DNA of 64,000 bases from Candidatus Kapaibacterium sp. GTDB taxonomy: Bacteria; Bacteroidota; Ignavibacteria; Kapaibacteriales; JAEUSM01. Positions 18,301-27,300 of the stretch are shown piece after piece. Below the pieces are notes generated by a model. It was not told the origin of the DNA, did no database searches, and was given only the letters and a program-made list of their open reading frames with translations. The translations under genes were made by a program, and so were the position numbers. The stretch spans positions 203,587 through 267,586 of the forward strand of contig JAEUSM010000007.1 of assembly GCA_016788785.1 (NCBI GenBank), read 5' to 3'. The number at the start of each line of letters is the position of its first letter. Positions within the stretch are counted from its first letter, which is position 1.

Positions 18301-21300
18301 ATTTATCAATAGTTGTGCAATGGCTAAAGGGAATGCACCACCGAGAGTTTGTGAAGGTACAGAACCCGCAAATTCATAATTTGCTCTTGGTTCAAAAGTT
18401 CTATTTGAATCTATAACTCGAATGAGACCATTTAAGCCTGCTTCAATTCCTAACGCAGTATTATTTGTTAGCCATGCACCATTACGAAGTATGAAATAGC
18501 TTTGAGCACCAACAGTAGAACTTTGAGAAACAAACGAACCATTTTGAACAATGAGCTTACCAGTAGAATCTACTTGAAGTTTTGCTAATTCAGGTTGAAT
18601 ATTATTTCCAAGAGTAATTGTGTGATTAGCTCCAATTATAACGGAATCATTCTTTTCAGTTTCAAGAACACCTGAATTCCAATCAAAATTAGGGAATTCG
18701 CCATTAGGAACAGAAATTCCAGGATGACCGAAGAATGACCAAGTTGAACTATCTTGCCATAATCCAGTAGAGCGACTATAGAAGACTCGAGCGATTTTCT
18801 CACCAATATAGAATTCACCAAGTCCTGGCCACCAAGAGGCTGTAGGTAGGTTTAAGTCTACTGTAGCAGTGCCAACATTGAAGTCTAAAGCTGTTCTTTC
18901 TGACCATAGAGGAACTTCTGTAGGAATACTTCTTCTTCTAATAACTGTTTTTGAAAGATTCAGTCCACTCAAGAATGCAGGAGGGAATTGGAATTCAACA
19001 TTAGAAGTTCTTAAGCCTTGTGTATATCCATCAATAGGATCAATTTTCCAGTATTGGTTTATCTTTTTCGTTGAGTCTAATCTATTACCTACAAATGGTT
19101 CATTAGGAACTGGTCCAAAAACTCCGCCACATAAATAACCAGCGGTACCATTCCCAGCAGTGTTGTCAGTTGTTAGTAGCATAGGAGAATAAACAGAACC
19201 TAAACCAACTTCAAAAGTAATGACTTGAGAAGTAGCACTTGCTGGTTTACACAATTCGCCATCAACGTGACCAGAACCAACTTTTACTACTGCTCCACCA
19301 GTGGAGACTCTCAATTTTTTATTATTGGTTCTAACATCGATATAGGCAGTATTCGTGGGATCAAATACCAATGAATCGACTAAAACAACTCCAATTGGAG
19401 AAGAACCAGTAATAGTAATAACCGAGTCAGGATTCTTTAAAACAAGATTATTAAAATCAAGCGTATCAATTGTACTATTATTGATGATATTTTGATTACC
19501 TGGACCTGTGAGAATAACAGTACTGTTTCCACCAGTGAAACCTGCTAAGGTATCGATAAGTAAGTCCTTGCCGATTCCTATAGTGAAGTTTCCTGGTTCA
19601 AAATATCCACGTTTTAAGTTCAAATTATCCGTAACAGTAACTGATTTAGATAATTGTAGTGAGTTTGTTCCGACTACACCGGTATTATTGTTAGTAATAG
19701 ACAGCACTGTATCCGGTAATCCATTTCCTGTTGTTTGGGTTGATGCACCATCAAAAAGATAATTGGCAAAAGCATATTTTCTTGTAACAGTTGTTCTGAT
19801 ACCACCAGTATTTTGACCTAATGCACGGAAACCATTTGGATGTCTTGTTCCAATAGTAGTACTATCTGACATTTCGAAATCCAAACCATTTATAAAGTAA
19901 TCATTCGTTAAAAGTGTTCCAAATAACCCAGTTCCACTTTTTTCTACTTTTACACCACCAACTGTATGGGCGCTGTCAGTAATAGTAATAGTATTTCCAT
20001 TTCCAATTAATGCTTCATCTAATAAAGTACGAGGAAAGTCTGGTGCAGGTGGCCCACCATATCCAACTAAAGACCAAGAAGATGGTGATGACCAAGGACC
20101 ATTAGTACGTGAGAAATATTGAATGAGACCTTGAATAGAGATAACAAAGTCACCAAATATAGTATTATTTATTGATTGATTTGTAGTAGTTGTCCTAGCA
20201 CCCACAGTTAAAGAAGACCAAGGTGGAGTTACATTAACACGAGACATTCTAAAAGCTAGCGGTGCAGCTCCATTACGTATATCTTCAGGGTTATAGAATT
20301 GTAAATTCAAATCAAACGTTCTAGTACCTAAAGCAAAAGTACCACCTGGATTTATAGACCAATATCTTCTGATATTTCTTGAAGTGTCAATTCTAATTCC
20401 ATTTGAATTTAAATTAGGATGATTAACACCAAAAGCAGTAGCATTTACAAAACCTAAAGTACCACCAGTTCCTTTTATATCAAGAGTAGCTGGAGTGTAG
20501 AAAGTATCTGAACCTATATGGAAGGTATGTATTTGTGCATTGGTTCCGATGTTTTGACGAAGAAGACCGTCGACGTGTCCAACACCAATTCGTTGAACAT
20601 CTCCAATATCTCCAGCAGCTTGAGGAATAACTATAGTGTTTTTATTGTTAGTTCTTCCAATAAGTCTTGCTCTATTCGTTGGTTCAAAAATAAGTGAATT
20701 TCGTACAACTACATCTGAATTTGGAGTATTGTCAATAATTACATTCCCAGATGGTTTGTTTAAGACAAAATCAAACATCGCTTCATTTTGTCTAACCGAA
20801 TTATTTGGTGTAGTAGCTTGTGTTCTTTCGTTTCGATATAATTGGTCACCCGTACCATTGAAAATTAGTTTTCTAGGTCCAGCTCCATTATTCCAAAAGA
20901 ATCCATCAGGAGTAAAACGACCTCGATTAATAAAGTTTCCACCGAAGGCTATCGAGTTTGTATTCAAATCTAAACAACCTAGTGTATCAATTATAACATC
21001 ATTAATAACAGTTAGGCCATTTGTACCACTTTCAACGATGACACAACGCATATCAGCTTCTCCAGTTGCTCCAACTGTTTGGCGAACACGAAGATTATAA
21101 ATAGATTCACGCTGGTTAGTTAAAGCAATAACACCGGTACTTCCATAGTTGAAAGGAACACCAACTTCACCAATTTGAAGTGTACCACCAGTAACATTGA
21201 CTGTATTTGCACTAACAGTATAATCTCTATTGATCGAAATATTCGAAATAACTACTGTTCCACCAGATTGAGTGTAAGTTGAGAATGGGTGTCCAATACC

Positions 21301-24300
21301 AAAACCAATTCTGTATGGTGGATTAGTAGCATTTGTACCAATGACACATCGAACAACACCAGAACCAGATAAATTAAAATATATTCTAGCGTTATTGTCA
21401 AAAGCATCAAAAGCTGAACGTACATTCATTTCTCCACCAGTAACAACAAAGTCAAGCTCATCCTGGTATAAAAAGTTTCTGTTATTTTGGTTACCACCAA
21501 CTCTAAGATTTCCTGTTTCGATTCTAATGGAATTGCTTATACCCGTATGGAGATTATCTAAAAAGTCAATAGTTCCATTTTGAAGATGAATACCAGAATT
21601 TGGTCCCATAGTAAATACCAAAGTGCCACCTTGTCGACACAAAGTATCACCACGAGAATTTGTTTTTCTGTAAATACCTCCTTGGAGAGCAAACAAATCT
21701 TCAACTAGTACTCTTGCAGTCAAAGCAGCACTAAAAGTGTTTGAGGTATTAACTACTGTATCTAATCTATTTGTTTTATTGAAGTTTACAGACGCTAATC
21801 TCCAATTTCCAACACCACTAATTACTGAATTTTCAGTACCTGTAAACACAAGATTCGTAACACGAGCAGCATCTTGACGTAAATCAACTGCATCAGTAGT
21901 TGTATTATCGTTACGAATGTTACTAAATAGGATCAAGCTGTCATTTCTATTTCCGGCTCCAGTTTCGTTGATAGTACCAGTAGAACGAATATGAACTCCA
22001 TTTCTAACAAGTAATGTTTTGTTTGTACCGCGAGTAAAATTGAAATTCCCAGCCAGAGATAAAGTATCGATAGTTGTTCTTGAACCAGTTGCCGTATTAA
22101 ATGCAATAGTATGCGCTGAGGATACATATACAGTATCAAAGTCACTAAAAGAAGCCGGTGGATATGCTGTTGGAGCACCAGAATGGGAAATGTTTGACCA
22201 TACAGTAGGAGTAGTCCAAGTACCAGAGTTAATAGAATAGAAAACTCTCCCTGCGACAAATACACTGCCTAATCCAGCAGTCCAATCACCATTGATTTGG
22301 TTCAATTCATTCGTTACCGAAACTGGACTTGGATTTGCCGAACGAGATGTACCTACATTGATATCCCATACTCCTGCAGTATTTCTTGCAGGGATGTACT
22401 GAGATTGAATTCCATTAACATCTGATAATAAATATGGAAATTGTAAAGATGATGCAGTTATTGTAGAAATACCTGTAGAGGTAACAGTCCAATATCGTGA
22501 TAATGAATTACTTAATAAAATTGAAGGATGTTGAGCTGAAATCATTTTCACAGATGCAGAACCAGTAGCATAGGTTGCTGTGAGGTTGAGCGTAATCGGT
22601 AAGTATGTCGAGGTAGTTCCTATTGGGAAAACAAAGTTTTGAGTTGATGTTCCATTTGGATATTGTTTAGTAATTGTTCCTTCAGACGTTAAACCTGAAA
22701 CAACAATCTTTTTATCGATTGATGGAGTTCCAATTACTGATGATGTTGAACCAAAGGTAATATCTCTATTATTTTGAATCAAAAATGTATTTGAATTAAA
22801 ATTCAATACACCATTGATTTGGATATTTCTTTGTAATGTAACATTATTTGCAGTTTTGTTAATGGTAAAATTGTTGAAGGTAGTATTGAAATTTCCAGCA
22901 ATATTCTGATTCAAACTATCACCGAATACAACAGTAGAAGTACCAGAAGTAAAAGCAGTATTCGATGAATTATTCACCCACTGCCCATTCAACGTTATAG
23001 TGTTAGCACCAGCTGCTACAGTTCCATTTTTAATAATTAATGAATCTGAAACTGTTACAGAGGAACCTAATGTTACAGTATTAGTATTACTAAACTCCAA
23101 AGAAGTAACTGTAGAAGGTAAACCATTACCTGTAGCTTGAGCCGCTGTACCAGTATATTCAAATTTACCAGCATTGTGAGAGAATGGATTGTAAGAACGA
23201 ATTGTAGTTTGGACATTTCCAGTCGCCCCAGAAGTAGTAATACCAGCAGTTGAGCCAATAACAATTTTACCACCACTATTCAATACAAATTGATTTCCGC
23301 TAAGTATGTTTGAACCGAAAGTGAGAGTACCTTGACCAGAAACTGATTCAACGGTTACACTTTGTAATGTTCTGTTACTATCTAATGTAATTGAATTACC
23401 GTTACCTATATAAACAATATCAGTTGATAATCTTGGGAAAGCAGTAGATGCAGCAGCACCGTAGTTGATTTCTGACCAAGTAGATGGATTCGACCAAGCA
23501 CCATTTTGACGAGTATAAAATATTCGAGCGTAAGGTGCAGATTCTCCCACCATAAATTCACCAAAAAGTGTGTTCCCAGTAGATTGGGTTGTTGTTGAAG
23601 TTCTTGTACCAGTTGTTGTATTATTCCATGTTCCGGAGAACCATCTTTTTGTTACAAAATTAGCAGTATTTGCTCCACCACGAATATCATCTGGGTTCAA
23701 AAAAGTCACTGTTAATCCGTATGTTCTTCCTCCAATTGCAAATGATGTTCGAGGAAGCACTCTCCAGTAACGACGGATATTTCTGGTTGTATCTAAATTG
23801 TGTGTTAAATCTGCTGAATAGGTTGATTGATTTGAGTCTAATGAGAATACACCTAATCGTCCAGCAGTTCCACCTGCACCAGTTATGGCGATACTTGCTG
23901 GAGTGTATTGTAATGAAGTTGGACCACCTACTTCAAAAGCAGTTGTTGATGCACCAGTTGCAATTTGTTTTTGTAATTCTCCATGAATATGTCCGTTCCC
24001 TGTTCTGGTGACAGTTCCAGCAAATAAAGGTCGATTGATATTTTTTGTGTTGATAATACCGTTATTTCCTGCAGCAAACAAAAGCGTTCCAGCAACAGAT
24101 ACCCCCAAAGATCCAGTTACATTGACTATACCTGAAGTTTTTGATATAGTAATGTTATTAAACGTTGTGTCAGAAAGGTTAAAGAAATTTTGATTTCCAG
24201 AACCATTAAGTATAAGAGTTTGTGTTGCTTCTGTAAAAGTTCCAGAATTTCTCCAATTTCCGCCAACAGTCACATTGTTTCCTCCTAAAGCTAATGTTCC

Positions 24301-27300
24301 TTGAGCTATATGGAATGAATCAGTAGTGGTTACTGCAGAAGTTAAGGTAATTGTATTCGAATTATTCGCAGTGAACGTTCTCATTGTCGCTGGTAAACCA
24401 TTACCAGTTACTTGAGATGCAGTTCCAGAGAAAATAAAATTACCATTATTATGGGTGCCTGGATTATAATTTCTTGTAGTCGTTTGAATCGCACCGGTAG
24501 CACCACTTGTAGTAATACCAGCAGTATTGCCAACATCTAAACGCCCACCGGAATTTAGTGAAAACACACCGGTACCAGTTAACAAGAACGTTTGCGTTCG
24601 TAACAATCCTCCTAAGCCAGACGGTCCAGCTGCTTCAACAAATACAGTGTCTGTAGCAGCAGTAGTAGCATAGTTAGCAGTCATTGTAACTGTTTTACCA
24701 TCGCCAATATATACTTTTGCAGTTCCAGAAGGAGCTATTGATGATACTGCTCCACCATATCCTTCAGTAGACCAAGTAGAGGCTGCATTGAAATTACCAT
24801 CAGCAATACTATAGAAAGCTAATGTTCCAGGAGGTCCAACAACATAAGAAGAAGTGGCATTAAATACTGTGTTTGTATACCCAGTTGATTGTGTTGTTGT
24901 TGAAGTTCTTGTTCCTGTATTTGTTAAGAACCAAGTACCTCCAGTATTTCTTCGTGTTTCAAATTGAGAAGGATTAGCACCGCCACGAATATCTGCTGGG
25001 TTTAAGAATTCAAAGGTTAAATTTGCAGTACGGGATTGTAAATCAAAATTACTTCCAGCAGGTACAAATACATCCCATTGTCTTTCAACATTTTGTGCTG
25101 TATTGAGAGTACTGCCTGTCATAGAGATTGTTCTGGTATTGCTGATAATTTCATACAATCCCGCAACACCACCTATTCCAGTTATCGTCACAGTCGCTGG
25201 AGTATAATTTGTTCCATTACCAATTGGATACACATACGTACCAGCACCAGTAGGAATTTGGAATCTCAAATCACCGTCAACGTGTCCAGTTCCTGAGCGA
25301 ACCATTGAACCAAGAACTGCAACAAAACGAGTTGCTGCACCGCGGGTATTGATTCTTCCGTTAATAAATTCTAATCTATTTCCAACTGAAATAGCACTAT
25401 TTGCGGACGCTCCTAATGTAACAACATTCGAGGTATTCATTACTAAGTTGTTGAATGGAACAGTTCCACTTGTAGTGATAGTTTTTGCTATTGATGAATC
25501 GAAAACAAAGGTACCAGATCTTGGAATGAACGTACCATTATAAATCAAATTTTTTCGTAAAAAGACAGTATCACCACCAACAGCTTCCGAAGCAAATATT
25601 GCATTAGTATTGATAGTTAGATCATCGTTGATGACCATATTATCGGTGTGTTGTAATTCACCTAATCCAGCAATAACAACATCAAAGAATGGAACTCCAC
25701 GTGTTTGTGCTGTTCTTACTGTTGAAGCATTTACAACTTCAAAAGTCACTATATTAGTACCAGGAGTGAAATTTCCTGCAGTATTAGACCAATTACCTCG
25801 AACTGTAGGATTAAATCCATTTAGTGCTAAATTCGCTGAAGTAAGAATTACATTATTATTAATAATTGGATTTGCATCAATGAAAGATTTTGTTCCAGAG
25901 CCAGAAATCTCTAAATTGAAGTAATTGAATCGTGCCCATGATTGATTAGTACCACAATTTCGAGGAATATTTTGATTGCCAGAACCATTAAAGTTAAACG
26001 TGGTACCAGCTGTATTAAAACGTTCTAAAGGAAAGTTTGTGAAAGTAATTCCAGTAATATTGAAGTTACCACCAATGTTAATTTTTCCAATTGGTGAGAA
26101 TTCCATTGTAGAATATTGTCTGTTGCCAACAAAGGTGACATCATTATACTGTAAAACAGCTGGAACTGGACCATTTACTTGGTCAGATGGCATTACTGTT
26201 GAACCAGTCCCATCAAAAATTATTTCTCCAGCAGTAAATGTCGGAGGAGTATAATTCAATGGAAATGCGTTGAAAATTCTAAAAGAACCACCACGCATAA
26301 TGAGGGTTCTACCAGGATTTTCTCCATCAATAGTAAAGTTGTTAGTAGAAATTGTTCCACTATTAATTACTAAAGAGTCTCTAATCGAAATATTATTCGA
26401 TTGAGTGACTACTCCTCCAGTTTTAGAAATAACTAAACCACTAACAACCAAAGGAAACCCAGGTCCTGTTACTTGATTTAGATTACCGGAAAATCCATAT
26501 ATAGCGTTTTGATTATATTCTCTAACTATAGATTGGACGCTACCTGTAGCACCACTCAATGAAATACCGTCTACAGAACCGATGAACAAACGTCCACCAG
26601 CATTCATTCGTAATGTATCAGAAAAAACTACAAAATTTTCAGTTCTTAAAGTCCCATTAGTATCAACGATAATTGCATTAGCTCTTGTAAGAACTGTATT
26701 TGGTGTATTTGCCGTTAATGTTACAATTCTATTATTTCCAATGCGAACTCTATCAGTATTTTTATTTGGAGCAGTTGGAGAAACTGGTCCAGTATAACTT
26801 ACTTTTGACCAAGTCGTTGCATCGGAATAATTTCCATTAGCAATACTATAATATATAGCTCTAACAGCACCTTCTTCACCAGCAGTCCAATCTCCATCAA
26901 GAAAAGATACTAACTCAGATTCAGCTAAATTAGAATCTGCGTAAACAACGGAAGATGCCCCAGGTGCTACTCTCCAAGTAGATCCATCATAATGCAAAAC
27001 ATTATAAATATTTTCATTCCCTTGAACTTCTGACTGCAAATAACGCAAACGTACAGTCGCACCTTGAATATCGACAGTAGTATTTTGTGTTGTTAATTGC
27101 CAGTATTTTGTCAAGGAAAGATTCGAAACTTCGGTTTGTGGATGGACTGAAGCAATTGGTCTAAAACGTAATTCTGCATTTGCACCAAAAGTGATTTTGT
27201 TTTGTAGTAATCGAACTTCAATTGGCGTTGCACCTGCAGAAGTTCCAACAGGTATATTTAAGAAAGTTGTAACTGGTATAACACCCGCTGTAAATTGACG